Source of the DNA: Marinobacterium arenosum
Lineage (GTDB): Bacteria; Pseudomonadota; Gammaproteobacteria; Pseudomonadales; Balneatricaceae
Reading direction: 5' to 3'
Assembly: GCF_019795155.1 (NCBI RefSeq)
Contig: NZ_JAILYN010000008.1
Location: 62,001 to 126,000, forward strand
DNA length: 64,000 nucleotides
Both the position numbers and the translations under genes were made by a program. Positions 9,545 through 18,213 of this stretch are shown here, in pieces (position 1 is the first letter of the stretch; the number at the start of each line of letters is the position of its first letter). The notes under the pieces are model-generated. The model was not told the DNA's origin and did no database searches. It worked only from the letters and a program-made list of their open reading frames with translations.

Positions 9545-10408
9545 TCAATTCGGTATCAAAACCGCCGGCTGCTGAGGACCGTGCGGGCCGTCCGGCTGGC
9601 GGCTGCCCTGGCACGGCAGGCTGAACATCGCCTTGTCCTCCAGTCGCATGGCGGTCAGGGCGTTGCCCCAGACGCAGCCGGTATCCAGCGCGTAGACATG
9701 TTCGGCATCGGCACGTCCCTCCAGCGCCGCCCAGTGGCCGAAGATGATCTGCAGATCACGGGCCTCGCGGGGCTGGCGGAACCAGGGCAGGAAACCTTCC
9801 GGCTGGGATTCCAGTCCCTCCTTGGCGCTGAAATCGAGCCTGCCGTCGGCGTCGCAGAAGCGCATCCGGGTCAGGTAGTTGGTGATTACTCGCAATCGGT
9901 CCCAGCCCTCCAGGCCGGGCTGCCAGCAGTCCGGCTGGTTGCCGTACATGTTCTTGAAGTATTCGCAGGCCAATTTGCTGCGCAGTACCCACTCCACCTC
10001 CTTGGCGCGCTTGCGGGCCTGCTTAAGGGTCCAATGTGGCGGAATGCCGGCGTGCACCATGCAGTAGTTCAGCGCCTTGTCATAGACCAGCAGTTTGCGG
10101 CTGCGCAGCCAATCCATCAGTTCATCGCGGTCCGGGGCCTGCAGGATCGCGTTCAGGGTGTCATGGCGCTTGGCGGTGGTGGTGCCGTAATGGACCGCCA
10201 GCAGGTGCAGGTCGTGGTTGCCCAGTACCACCTTGGCGCGTTTGCCAAGCGATTTCAGAAAGCGCAGCGTCTCCAGCGACTTGGGGCCACGGTTGACCAG
10301 GTCGCCGGCCACCCAGAGCCGGTCGTCGTCGCCGAAACCGAACTGCTCCAGCAGCTGCAGCAGTTCGTCGTAACAGCCCTGGATATCGCCGATCGCGTAG
10401 GTCGCCAT
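9545..10408 (-). CDS. apaH: Symmetrical bis(5'-nucleosyl)-tetraphosphatase ApaH
   Basis: Hydrolyses Ap4A and related dinucleotides and removes NpnN caps from RNA. The metallophosphoesterase signatures are clear: AIGDIQGCYDEL, WVAGDLVNRGPKS, LGNHDLHLLA and a late HWAALEGRA. 287 residues, near the family norm. In E. coli apaH follows apaG; here apaG stays in the lptD operon 7 kb away and apaH heads apaH-glpE-cca. Confidence 0.96.
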   Translation of the reverse strand: MATYAIGDIQGCYDELLQLLEQFGFGDDDRLWVAGDLVNRGPKSLETLRFLKSLGKRAKVVLGNHDLHLLAVHYGTTTAKRHDTLNAILQAPDRDELMDWLRSRKLLVYDKALNYCMVHAGIPPHWTLKQARKRAKEVEWVLRSKLACEYFKNMYGNQPDCWQPGLEGWDRLRVITNYLTRMRFCDADGRLDFSAKEGLESQPEGFLPWFRQPREARDLQIIFGHWAALEGRADAEHVYALDTGCVWGNALTAMRLEDKAMFSLPCQGSRQPDGPHGPQQPAVLIPN

Positions 10409-10634
10409 CTGAACTCCTTGTTGGTTGCGCGTTTTTAGGACCGCCAGTGTACCAGATCATCGCCGCTCGACCGCTAGGTGGGGCCTATGGCAGACAGTTC
10501 TCCCACGCTTTGGTCTACCCTTCAATACAGGCTGTTTCGTGCCCGAGCGGGATCCGGAGTCGGTCGATGTGTCCTGTCGGGAATGCCGCGCTCGGTGGCA
10601 ACTCGTCGCGCGACCGTCTGACCGGGAGGTGAAG

Positions 10635-11546
10635 ATGCCGTTTCTGCTCTGTCTGCTGCTATTGCCCGGCTTGGTGTGCGGGGTGCAGTCCGTCAAGGCA
10701 GGCACGTCCGATGTGGGCTATCGAATTGCGTTGATCGACCGCTTCTATCCGCCGCCGCAGGGCTTTGCCTCCGATGAGGATAAGATCAATCATGGTTGGC
10801 TGTATGGCATGGTCGATCTCGATGCTGACCAGCAGCGTGAACCCTTCTATCACGGCGACCTGGTGCAGATGATCGCGGCCCATCCGAAACTGTTGTTTCT
10901 GCGCTTTCCGATTCGTGACGGACAACCACCGATGGCCGAGATTCTCAGTAATCTGAGGCAGATAAGGATCAACCAGGCGCGACGGCCGATTGATGCATTG
11001 CTGTTGTGTTGGGAGTCCTCCAGTTTGATCAGCGCATTCGAAAGGCCGCTACGGCTGGAACATGCCAGCCATTACCGGGCTCTGGTTCGGGACTGGGGCT
11101 TGAGTGATCCGGTCTGGCACACCACCTACCAGATTATCCTGCAGCTGCAGGCGCTGGCGCGTGACGGGGTACGGGTGTTTACCATCGCCGGCAATGGCGG
11201 TCGGGGGATGGTGAATACCTTCTCCTTTGCCGACGGGGTGACTACGGTAGGAGCCAGCGAACCGGAGCTCAGTCACTTCATCGCCAGCAATGCTTTTGTA
11301 AATCGGCGGGCACCGGCGGCCTATCAGTTTCGGCGGCTGGACGATGGTGCAGGTAATCCGCTGGGCTATGATCTCAACGGTGACGGTTGTACCGATATCC
11401 CGTTGCAACGGCTATCCGGTTACGGCGTGGCGGGGCAGCAATATCCGAAGAATTACTGGCAGGCGTTGATAGGGTCGTCTTTTGCGGCGCCGGCGGCGTT
11501 GAAGGCGGAACTGGCGGGCGAGAATCAGCAGTGCTTGCCTCAATAG
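10635..11546 (+). CDS. Secreted divergent subtilase-like (S8-type) protein
   Basis: No close family is recognised by name. The ATG at 10635 follows GGGAGGTGAAG and gives a signal peptide (MPFLLCLLLLPGLVCG), so upstream in-frame codons are discounted. The 303-residue protein carries the subtilase landmarks in order: an Asp in IALIDRF (D35), a His in HGDLVQMIAA (H73), the oxyanion-hole Asn in TIAGNGG (N187), and the nucleophile motif GSSFAAPAAL (S282). Spacing is short for an S8 protease and there is no obvious propeptide, so it may be a minimal or inactive relative. It is convergent with the repeat-protein gene. Confidence 0.6.
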   Translation: MPFLLCLLLLPGLVCGVQSVKAGTSDVGYRIALIDRFYPPPQGFASDEDKINHGWLYGMVDLDADQQREPFYHGDLVQMIAAHPKLLFLRFPIRDGQPPMAEILSNLRQIRINQARRPIDALLLCWESSSLISAFERPLRLEHASHYRALVRDWGLSDPVWHTTYQIILQLQALARDGVRVFTIAGNGGRGMVNTFSFADGVTTVGASEPELSHFIASNAFVNRRAPAAYQFRRLDDGAGNPLGYDLNGDGCTDIPLQRLSGYGVAGQQYPKNYWQALIGSSFAAPAALKAELAGENQQCLPQ

Positions 11547-11616
11547 CTCGTAAGAGGTGGCAGTGACGCCCTCCGGCGCGTCGGCTGGGCTGGTTGCTTA
11601 TTGCGCCGGAGGACGA

Positions 11617-11656
11617 TAGCGGACCGCTGCGGGCGCGCGCCCGCAGCGGTCCGCTA
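11617..11656. terminator. 40-bp perfect palindrome between convergent genes
   Basis: Bases 11617-11656 read identically on both strands: 20-base arms beginning TAGCGGACCGCT with no spacer, centred on GCGCGCGC. It fills the gap between the convergent subtilase-like and repeat-protein genes. It could act as a bidirectional transcription barrier, but there is no T-tract on either side, so it is not a standard intrinsic terminator. Confidence 0.6.
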
Positions 11657-11660
11657 GTTA

Positions 11661-13103
11661 TCAGATCACGTCGTTGAACTCGAGCAGCCCCTCCTCCGCG
11701 TAGTAACCGATCAGGCGGATGGCGACTGCTTCGTCACCGCCTGCGAACGTTTCTGTTGTATCTTCCAGACCGGTCTCAGTGCCGCTCTCGTCAACACCGT
11801 CGGTGCCTTCGAGGATGCCGTCGTCGGTCGGTTCCTCATCGCTCAGCTCGACGGTATCCATCATCGAGCTATGCAGGGTGATCTCCAGTTCACCATCCTG
11901 TTCGGTCATATCCAGGCCCAACGCAGACAGGGTTTCGCTGTCCAATGCCAGGTCATGGATTTTGACGAAGCCATCTTTGTTCTTGATCATCAGGTCGATC
12001 TCGTAGCTGCCGTCTTCCGCTGCTTCGACCTCGACGCCAACCTTGTTGTGGCTGTCGCTGCTGAAGAAGTTGACCCAGTCCTGCAGGTTGTCAGAACCGC
12101 TGTCTTCTTCAGTGGTTGTTTCGCCGTCGGTTGTACCGTCAGTAGTGCCGTCAGTAGTTCCGTCGGTTGTACCGTCAGTAGCGCCGTCGGTTGTACCGTC
12201 AGTAGTGCCGTCAGTAGTTCCGTCGGTTGTACCGTCAGTAGCGCCGTCGGTTGTACCGTCAGTAGCGCCGTCGGTTGTGCCGTCAGTTGCGCCGTCAGTT
12301 GCGCCGTCGGTTGTACCGTCAGTAGCGCCGTCGGTTGTGCCGTCGGTTGTACCGTCAGTAGCGCCGTCGGTTGTGCCGTCGGTTGTGCCGTCAGTTGCGC
12401 CGTCAGTTGCGCCGTCGGTTGTGCCGTCGGTTGTGCCGTCAGTTGCGCCGTCGGTTGTGCCGTCAGTTGCGCCGTCAGTTGCGCCGTCGGTTGTGCCGTC
12501 GGTAGCGCCGTCGGTTGTGCCGTCAGTAGCGCCGTCGGTTGTGCCGTCAGTAGCGCCGTCGGTTGTGCCGTCAGTAGCGCCGTCGGTTGTACCGTCAGTA
12601 GCGCCGTCGGTTGTGCCGTCAGTTGCGCCGTCGGTTGCGCCGTCGGTTGTACCGTCAGTAGTGCCGTCGGTGGTTCCATCGCCAGCGCCGGCCACCGCCG
12701 CACCCTGGCTCAACAGTTCCAGGATGCTGACGCCGTCAAGGGTCAGCTCGGTGATATCACCCTCTTCAACCAGTTCGTCGCCGCTGGGTGCCAGGGAGGC
12801 CGGCAGCACAATCACATCGTCGCCTCCGACGTTGTGCAGCTGTACCTTGATCTTCTCGTCAGCGATGGTGACAGTTTCCTGTTCATCGCTCAGTACCAGT
12901 TTGCGCTTCTGGCCGTGCTCTACGGTCAGTTCCACAGAGCTGCTTTCTTCTCCGCTTTCTTCACCGGTTTCGTCTTCCAGGGTGTCATCGACGGCATCGG
13001 CCTGTGCAGCCTCATAGTCCGCCACCCATTTAGGTTGTGCCGGGGTTTTACTTACGGCGGCGTACGCCTTGTCATTCTTCAGCTTGGAACGTTCTGCTGG
13101 CAT
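11661..13103 (-). CDS. Acidic protein with about 46 DG(T/A)T tetrapeptide repeats
   Basis: A 480-residue protein of unknown function. Residues 1-140 are acidic and include VELTVEHGQKRKLVLSDEQE and a predicted beta-rich stretch. Residues about 141-327 are nothing but DGTT/DGAT tetrapeptides. Residues 328-480 are again acidic, ending YYAEEGLLEFNDVI. No signal peptide, membrane segment or cysteine is visible. The one-Asp-per-four pattern gives a highly negative, probably extended spacer. The two flanking parts could be small folded domains. The ATG at 13103 reads MPAERSKLKNDKAY. It has a long (328 bp) upstream region with tandem 13-mers. Confidence 0.75.
   Translation of the reverse strand: MPAERSKLKNDKAYAAVSKTPAQPKWVADYEAAQADAVDDTLEDETGEESGEESSSVELTVEHGQKRKLVLSDEQETVTIADEKIKVQLHNVGGDDVIVLPASLAPSGDELVEEGDITELTLDGVSILELLSQGAAVAGAGDGTTDGTTDGTTDGATDGATDGTTDGATDGTTDGATDGTTDGATDGTTDGATDGTTDGATDGTTDGATDGATDGTTDGATDGTTDGTTDGATDGATDGTTDGTTDGATDGTTDGTTDGATDGTTDGATDGATDGTTDGATDGTTDGATDGTTDGTTDGTTDGTTDGATDGTTDGTTDGTTDGTTDGETTTEEDSGSDNLQDWVNFFSSDSHNKVGVEVEAAEDGSYEIDLMIKNKDGFVKIHDLALDSETLSALGLDMTEQDGELEITLHSSMMDTVELSDEEPTDDGILEGTDGVDESGTETGLEDTTETFAGGDEAVAIRLIGYYAEEGLLEFNDVI
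12123..12682. repeat. 12-bp coding minisatellite
   Basis: About 46 tandem 12-base units, alternating GCCGTCGGTTGT, ACCGTCAGTAGC and close variants, encode the DG(T/A)T repeats on the minus strand. Variants are interspersed in higher-order blocks, pointing to repeated duplication by slippage or unequal exchange. Because 12 is a multiple of 3 and the unit contains no stop in several frames, long spurious open frames appear on both strands. Confidence 0.95.
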
Positions 13104-13217
13104 CGGAGATTCCTTTATGTTTTCAGCCTTGATTTGTCACGAGCCGTTCTATCAGCTCGCCTGCCGGGTTCCTCAGCATCCGTTCTGGCGATCCGTTTGA
13201 GTTCGACTCCTTAAAGC

Positions 13218-13256
13218 AAACGTTGCTTTTAAACGATGCTTTCAAACGGTGGTTTT
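13218..13256. repeat. Three tandem 13-bp direct repeats
   Basis: AAACGTTGCTTTT, AAACGATGCTTTC and AAACGGTGGTTTT follow each other without gaps, 115-153 bases upstream of the repeat-protein start. A related AAAGCGAGCGTTCGTTT lies at about 13322-13338. The spacing of roughly one helical turn plus suggests cooperative binding of an unknown regulator to one face of the DNA. The rest of the 328-bp gap (13104-13431) is AT-rich with no gene. Confidence 0.55.
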
Positions 13257-13431
13257 AATATGCATGGATTCCATATGGATTTCCAGAGCTGTATTACTAG
13301 TTTTTAGTAATATTTTTGTTAAAGCGAGCGTTCGTTTGGGGAATGAATAGGCAGTTCAGGCGGGTTTTGAGCTGTATCAAGGCTTGATGCCCGGCTCTGT
13401 GCGAGAGGGAATGTTGCTGTATGGGTAATAA

Positions 13432-15231
13432 TTAGTTATATGCTGAGTGTTTCAGCAAAAACTGCTCGGCCTGCTGGGCGGGCATCGGCCGTGCCACCAG
13501 GTAGCCTTGGCCGTAACGGCAATGGTTGTGCTGCAGGAACCGGTGCTGAGTGCTGTTCTCGATCCCTTCGGCAATCACTTTCAGGCGCAGCTCCTGGGCC
13601 ATTGCCAGTACGGCGCGGATGATGGCGCGGTCGCTGCCATCCTGGTCCAGGTCTCGGATGAATGACTGGTCGATCTTCAGGATGTCGATCGGCAATCGGG
13701 AGAGGTAGCTTAGTGAGGAGTAGCCGGTACCGAAATCGTCGATGGAGATCAGTGTGTCGAACTGTTTCAGGGCGTTGAGGGCCGCTGCGGTGGCCTCCGG
13801 ATTCTGCATCAGGTGACTTTCGGTGATCTCCAGCGAGATTAATCGGCCATGCTCGGCCAGTAGCGCCAGGCAATCGGTGGGCAGCTCCAGTGCGCTGGGG
13901 GTACTCAGCGATATATTGACCGATATCCGGCCGGGCAGTAGTCCCTTCAGGTCCCAGTGGCGAGCTTGCTCGATCGCCTGTTGCAGCACATAGCGATCCA
14001 GCTCCGTGATCAGGCCGATCTCCTCGGCAATCGGTATGAACTTGCCTGGCGGTACCATACCCAATCGGGGGTGCGGCCAGCGTACCAGCGCTTCCAGGCC
14101 GATAATCCGGCCCGGCGTCCGCTCGTCGCCAAGTTCGAACTGCGGCTGGTAATGGACCTCGAGCTGGCGATGCTGCAGTGCTTCCTGCAACTCATGCGCC
14201 AGCTGGATGCGCTCGGCGGCGGCGACCGATTGCTCCCGGTCATAGAAGGCGCAGGTCGCACGGCCGGATTCCTTGGCCTGATACATGGCGGTATCGGCGT
14301 GCTTGATCAGGGTTTCGCTATCCTGGCCGTCATGGGGAAAGGTCGCAATGCCGATACTGGCGCGGGCAAAAAAGCGTTCGCCGTCGATCCTGATTGGTGC
14401 TTGCAGCAGCTGCTGTATCCGATCTCCGACATTGGCAAAGCCCTGGATGCTGTTGCCTTTCAGCAGCACTCCGAACTCGTCGCCGCCCAGTCGGGCCAGG
14501 GTGTCATCCGGCTGCAGCACGCCCTGGATCCGCCGGGCCACCTCAATCAGAATTCGATCGCCGGTGGCGTGTCCGAACACGTCGTTGATGTATTTGAAGT
14601 GGTCCAGATCCAGGCAGAGCACGGCACCGTTGGTCTGTTGCTGGCAGCCGGTCGCCAGCGCCTGCTGCAGCCGGTTCTGGAACAGCTGGCGGTTGGGCAG
14701 GTTGGTCAGCGTGTCGTGGTAAGCCTGATGCTCGAATGCCTGCTGTGTCCGCCGTTCGCTGGTGATATCCCAGTTGGTGCCGATCATCCGGTAGGCGGAG
14801 CCATCCGGTTGCTTGAGAATGGTGGCAAAGGCCTTGATATGGCGTATCTGTCCGTCGGGCCAGATTACCCGGAATTCGCTGTCGAATACGCCGCTGCCAT
14901 GCAGTGACTTATGCACCTGGTGTTCCGCCTTGGCCAGATCGTCAGGGTGGACGCGACAGCGCCAGTCGTTGTAGTGACCGTTGAACTGGTCGGCGGACAG
15001 GCCATAGAGCGCGAGCATCTGGTTGTCCCAGATCAGTCGGTCGGCGGTGATATCGTAGTCCCAGATACCGATACCGGCGCCCTGCGTCGCCAGTTGCAGA
15101 CGGATCGCTGTATCCTGCTCGGCCTGCTGCGATTGTTTCAGCTGGCTTAGCAGGTCGCCGGGCAGGGCGTCGCGCTCCAGTAAAAGCGCGGCCTGTTCGC
15201 AGTTGTCCGGCAGTGGCGTTTGGTCCGACAT
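13432..15231 (-). CDS. PAS-GGDEF-EAL cyclic-di-GMP signalling protein
   Basis: A 599-residue cytoplasmic protein with no membrane segment. Order: short coiled N-terminus with SQLKQSQQAEQ; a PAS/PAC domain (about residues 50-155, WDYDITADRLIWDN... GTNWDITSERR); a GGDEF domain with intact RLGGDEF (about 165-330), so diguanylate cyclase activity is possible; and an EAL domain (about 340-590) with LEALVRW, NISLSTPSALEL, ESHLMQ and DDFGTGYSS, so phosphodiesterase activity is possible. Which activity dominates cannot be told. The PAS domain is the likely sensor. The neighbouring two-receiver regulator suggests a signalling pair. Confidence 0.92.
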   Translation of the reverse strand: MSDQTPLPDNCEQAALLLERDALPGDLLSQLKQSQQAEQDTAIRLQLATQGAGIGIWDYDITADRLIWDNQMLALYGLSADQFNGHYNDWRCRVHPDDLAKAEHQVHKSLHGSGVFDSEFRVIWPDGQIRHIKAFATILKQPDGSAYRMIGTNWDITSERRTQQAFEHQAYHDTLTNLPNRQLFQNRLQQALATGCQQQTNGAVLCLDLDHFKYINDVFGHATGDRILIEVARRIQGVLQPDDTLARLGGDEFGVLLKGNSIQGFANVGDRIQQLLQAPIRIDGERFFARASIGIATFPHDGQDSETLIKHADTAMYQAKESGRATCAFYDREQSVAAAERIQLAHELQEALQHRQLEVHYQPQFELGDERTPGRIIGLEALVRWPHPRLGMVPPGKFIPIAEEIGLITELDRYVLQQAIEQARHWDLKGLLPGRISVNISLSTPSALELPTDCLALLAEHGRLISLEITESHLMQNPEATAAALNALKQFDTLISIDDFGTGYSSLSYLSRLPIDILKIDQSFIRDLDQDGSDRAIIRAVLAMAQELRLKVIAEGIENSTQHRFLQHNHCRYGQGYLVARPMPAQQAEQFLLKHSAYN

Positions 15232-15459
15232 CTTGAGTCAGCAGGCTCCTGGTGGCTGGCGAAATGGCAGTTAAGTTGGCAATTGGATAGGCAGGGACTC
15301 CATCATACGGCTCTGATTTATTGAGCATATAGTCAACTTTCTATAAGGCGGCCGGAAACGCAGGCTATCCGCGCTCCCGGCGAGGCCGGCCGATGGGGGA
15401 GGGCCGGCTGATAGGCGATTTTACTTTTTACGCAGCGCTGTCGTTGGTCGGCTTGAGCG

Positions 15460-16812
15460 CTAGTCGGCCATTGCGCTGGCGGGCTGGTTGAGATTGTAGT
15501 TGACCTTGTACAGCAGCAACTCCTTGTCGACCGGCTTGAGCATCACCTCGTTGACACCCACCTTGATCGCTTCCTGAATCTGCTCGCGATGCTTTGGCTT
15601 GGCCATCACGATGATCTTGGTGTTCTTCAACTTGGGGTTGTTCTTGATGCGTGACAGCACATGCAGTGCGCTCATGTCAGGCAGCGTCAGGTCGACCATG
15701 GCGATCGACGGCAGCCAGTCGTCGATCTTGTTCAGTGCGTCCGTACCGCTGATCGCCGGATAGGTGACGAAGCCGGCACGGGCCAGGATCTCATTGATGG
15801 TGGACAGATGTTCCTGCTCGTCCTCGATGATCAGGATGCCGTGCTGGGGCTCCAGGTTGTCGCTGCTGATCTGGTCCAGGTTGTCGCTGCTGATCTGGTC
15901 CAGGTTGTCGCTGCTGATCTGGTCCAGCGTGGCCTGCCCCTTCTTGCTGGATTTAAGCAGGTCGCCCAGTAGCGAGCGGGCGTCAGATGGTGACAGGTTG
16001 TTTTCTTCGCACAACTGGTTGATCAGTTCGCGGCTGGTGACCTTGGTGCGCCGGCCGGCGCCATTGTTCACCGTAGCAAGCTTCTGCTCGGTGGCTTGCA
16101 CCAGGTGCTGCAGGATAGCCTTGGCCTCGCGGCGGTTGTCTTCACCCTGGGCTTTCACCGGTGGCAGCAGGTCATTGTGGGCGAACTGGTCGATCGCCTG
16201 GCTGACGACGCCTGGATCGGCACTGGGCATCAGGTGTTCGTGCTGCAACAGGTGATCCTTCAGCCGCTCCATCGAGTGACTGACGGCTTGATACAGCTTT
16301 TCCAGGCTTCGCTCATTGAGGTTGTCCAACTGCTTGCTGGACAGCAGGACATTGTCCAGGTAATCGCACAGCTCCTCTGGGCTGCCGGGGGCTTGCATCG
16401 GCTGGCGGTTGTCGGTCCGCTGGCGGCGGATCGCCCGCAGACGCAGTAGCAGGTGGTACGGGTCGTACAGCGGTCGGGCGATGAAATAGTCGTCGAAGAT
16501 CTCCTTGTGACAGATATGGAAGGCCTGCTGCACCTCCTCCTTGTTGCACAGTACCATGGTATGGCCAATCATATTTTCGATATTGCGGTCGGCGCGAATC
16601 AGGTGCAGGTAATAAACTTCGCTCTCCTGCACGGTATCGAGTGCCAGCAGCAAGACGTCTATCTGCTGCTTGCGGATGGTGTCCAGTGCGGCCTGTTCGC
16701 TTTTCGCCCAGAAAAAATTGCTGAAATGGCGTTTGACCAGGTTACCCAGCGTCTCGAAATCCTGCCGTTTGGCGGTCACAAGCAGTATTGAGAATTTCTT
16801 CCGTTCGGCCAT
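15460..16812 (-). CDS. Response regulator with N-terminal pseudo-receiver and C-terminal receiver domain
   Basis: About 450 residues. The N-terminus (MAERKKFSILLVTAKRQDFETLG) folds like a receiver but lacks the usual acidic pair and phospho-Asp (ALDTVQES), so it looks like a pseudo-receiver. The middle is helical. The C-terminal receiver (about residues 325-440) has acidic IIEDE, phospho-acceptor Asp in AMVDLTLPDM and Lys in MLKPVDK. No DNA-binding output domain is present. The ATG at 16812 is chosen because upstream in-frame ATGs (16842, 16857) lack a ribosome site. An 8-residue unit (SSDNLDQI) is repeated three times just before the receiver. Confidence 0.82.
   Translation of the reverse strand: MAERKKFSILLVTAKRQDFETLGNLVKRHFSNFFWAKSEQAALDTIRKQQIDVLLLALDTVQESEVYYLHLIRADRNIENMIGHTMVLCNKEEVQQAFHICHKEIFDDYFIARPLYDPYHLLLRLRAIRRQRTDNRQPMQAPGSPEELCDYLDNVLLSSKQLDNLNERSLEKLYQAVSHSMERLKDHLLQHEHLMPSADPGVVSQAIDQFAHNDLLPPVKAQGEDNRREAKAILQHLVQATEQKLATVNNGAGRRTKVTSRELINQLCEENNLSPSDARSLLGDLLKSSKKGQATLDQISSDNLDQISSDNLDQISSDNLEPQHGILIIEDEQEHLSTINEILARAGFVTYPAISGTDALNKIDDWLPSIAMVDLTLPDMSALHVLSRIKNNPKLKNTKIIVMAKPKHREQIQEAIKVGVNEVMLKPVDKELLLYKVNYNLNQPASAMAD
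15853..15924. repeat. Three perfect tandem copies of a 24-bp unit inside a coding region
   Basis: CAGGTTGTCGCTGCTGATCT plus GGTC is repeated exactly three times, in frame, in the linker before the C-terminal receiver of the response regulator. Perfect identity means the expansion is recent, and copy number may vary between strains. Confidence 0.95.
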
Positions 16813-17186
16813 TACCTTGGTCCCTGCTGGGCGCTTCATCATGAAGCACCAATCCATTACTGTTAGGCGTTTGCACTAAAACGATAATGCTGAGTCTACT
16901 GATGATAGAACAGCTTTCGGTACTGTATATTAGATATTTGTGCGGTTGCGTAAAGGGTGCCGAGGTGGTTTGGCAGTGTCTCTCGGTTCCACCCTGTAGA
17001 AATTTAGACCTCTCAGCGCCAGATGCAATTGAGTTTCCTCAAAAAATCATCGACTTGCAGAGGGGGGATACTGTCCTGCTGCTGCAGTATAGACGAACGA
17101 TTAGCGGCACACGGGCTTATTCTGCAACGTTTTATCGGGCATGGGTATGAGATGGCAATTGTGATTGTGGCGGCGGAGATGTCGCT

Positions 17187-17750
17187 ATGAGCGGTACCCT
17201 GTTCTACCTGATCGGCGCATCCGGCTCCGGTAAGGACAGCTTGCTGGCGGGCTGTCGCAAACGCTTGCTGCCGCATCACCGTTGTACCGTGGCCCATCGT
17301 TATATCACCCGGGCGGCCGATATCGGTGGCGAGAACCATATCCAGCTCAGCGAGGCGGAGTTCGACATGCGGGCGGAACTGGGAATGTTCGCCATGCAGT
17401 GGCAGTCGCACGGTTACCGCTACGCCATCGGTAGCGAGATCGAGCAATGGCTCGCCAAGGGGATCAACGTATTGGTTAACGGATCGCGCGCCCACCTGGC
17501 CGAGGCGATCCGTCGCTATCCGAAATTGGTGCCGGTGCTGGTCGAGGTGGATGCCTCACGATTGCGCCAGCGGCTGCGCCAGCGCGGTCGTGAATCGGAT
17601 GCGGAGATCGAGCAGCGATTGGCGCATCATGCTCGGCTGGCCACCCAGCTGCCGCCGCAAACCCGTCGTATCGACAATAATGGCCGGTTGGAGGATGCGG
17701 TCGAAGCGTTGCTGGATATCGTGGTCAGCGATGGCTGGCAGCCCGGTTGA
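17187..17750 (+). CDS. phnN: Ribose 1,5-bisphosphate phosphokinase PhnN
   Basis: Phosphorylates ribose 1,5-bisphosphate to PRPP, a step in C-P lyase phosphonate use and an alternative PRPP route. The 187-residue P-loop protein has Walker A GASGSGKDS at residues 10-18, the YITRAADIGGENH block typical of PhnN versus guanylate kinases, and RQRLRQRGRESDAEI near the end. It stands alone with no phn genes nearby. The ATG at 17187 lies downstream of GGCGGAGATG. The 374-bp gap 16813-17186 shows no other gene. Confidence 0.88.
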   Translation: MSGTLFYLIGASGSGKDSLLAGCRKRLLPHHRCTVAHRYITRAADIGGENHIQLSEAEFDMRAELGMFAMQWQSHGYRYAIGSEIEQWLAKGINVLVNGSRAHLAEAIRRYPKLVPVLVEVDASRLRQRLRQRGRESDAEIEQRLAHHARLATQLPPQTRRIDNNGRLEDAVEALLDIVVSDGWQPG

Positions 17751-17826
17751 TCCGGGCGGCGCCACAGCGAGGGAGTGGGAGGGGCAGGCTGCTTTAAGCT
17801 TGTCGCTTACCGCTGCCTGCTGTGGA

Positions 17827-18213
17827 CTAATGCAGTGCGTTCGGTTGTGCCAGGGTGAATGGCGCGATCGGGGCGACAAAATCCTCGCCGTCATCGGCCT
17901 GCATATTGTAGTGACCCTGCATGCTGCCGACGCTGGTGGCCAGCACTGCACCGCTGGTGTAGCTGTAGCTGTCTTCCGGTTCGATCACCGGTTGTTCACC
18001 GACCACCCCTTCGCCTTCGACCTCCTGCACCTTTTGATCGCCGTCGACGATCAGCCAGCGCCGGCTCAGCAGCTTGACCGGCTGGTCGTTATGGTTGGTG
18101 ATGGTGATATGGTAGGAGAACACGAACCGCTTGCTCTCCGGATCCGACTGGTCGGGCTGGTAACGGCTCTCGACCTGGATCTGCACGTTGTCACCCAGAT
18201 TGATATCGCTCAT
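17827..18213 (-). CDS. apaG: ApaG protein
   Basis: A 128-residue ApaG/DUF525-fold protein, recognised by the start MSDINLGDNVQIQVESRY, the core FSYHITITNHNDQPVKLLSRRWLI and the end GHYNMQADDGEDF. Biochemical function is uncertain in bacteria. It overlaps the rsmA stop (ATGA) and is the last gene of lptD-surA-pdxA-rsmA-apaG. Confidence 0.95.
   Translation of the reverse strand: MSDINLGDNVQIQVESRYQPDQSDPESKRFVFSYHITITNHNDQPVKLLSRRWLIVDGDQKVQEVEGEGVVGEQPVIEPEDSYSYTSGAVLATSVGSMQGHYNMQADDGEDFVAPIAPFTLAQPNALH

Noticed and set aside
12123-12682. CRISPR array
   Set aside because: Units are contiguous 12-mers with no unique spacers and lie inside a coding frame; no cas genes.
11871-13214. Long open frames on the plus strand and a second minus frame across the repeat array (Val/Ser/Ala/Pro- and Thr/Gln/Pro-rich)
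   Set aside because: They exist only because a 12-bp repeat without stops is open in several frames; no ribosome sites and no sensible flanks. The DG(T/A)T frame has normal flanking coding sequence.
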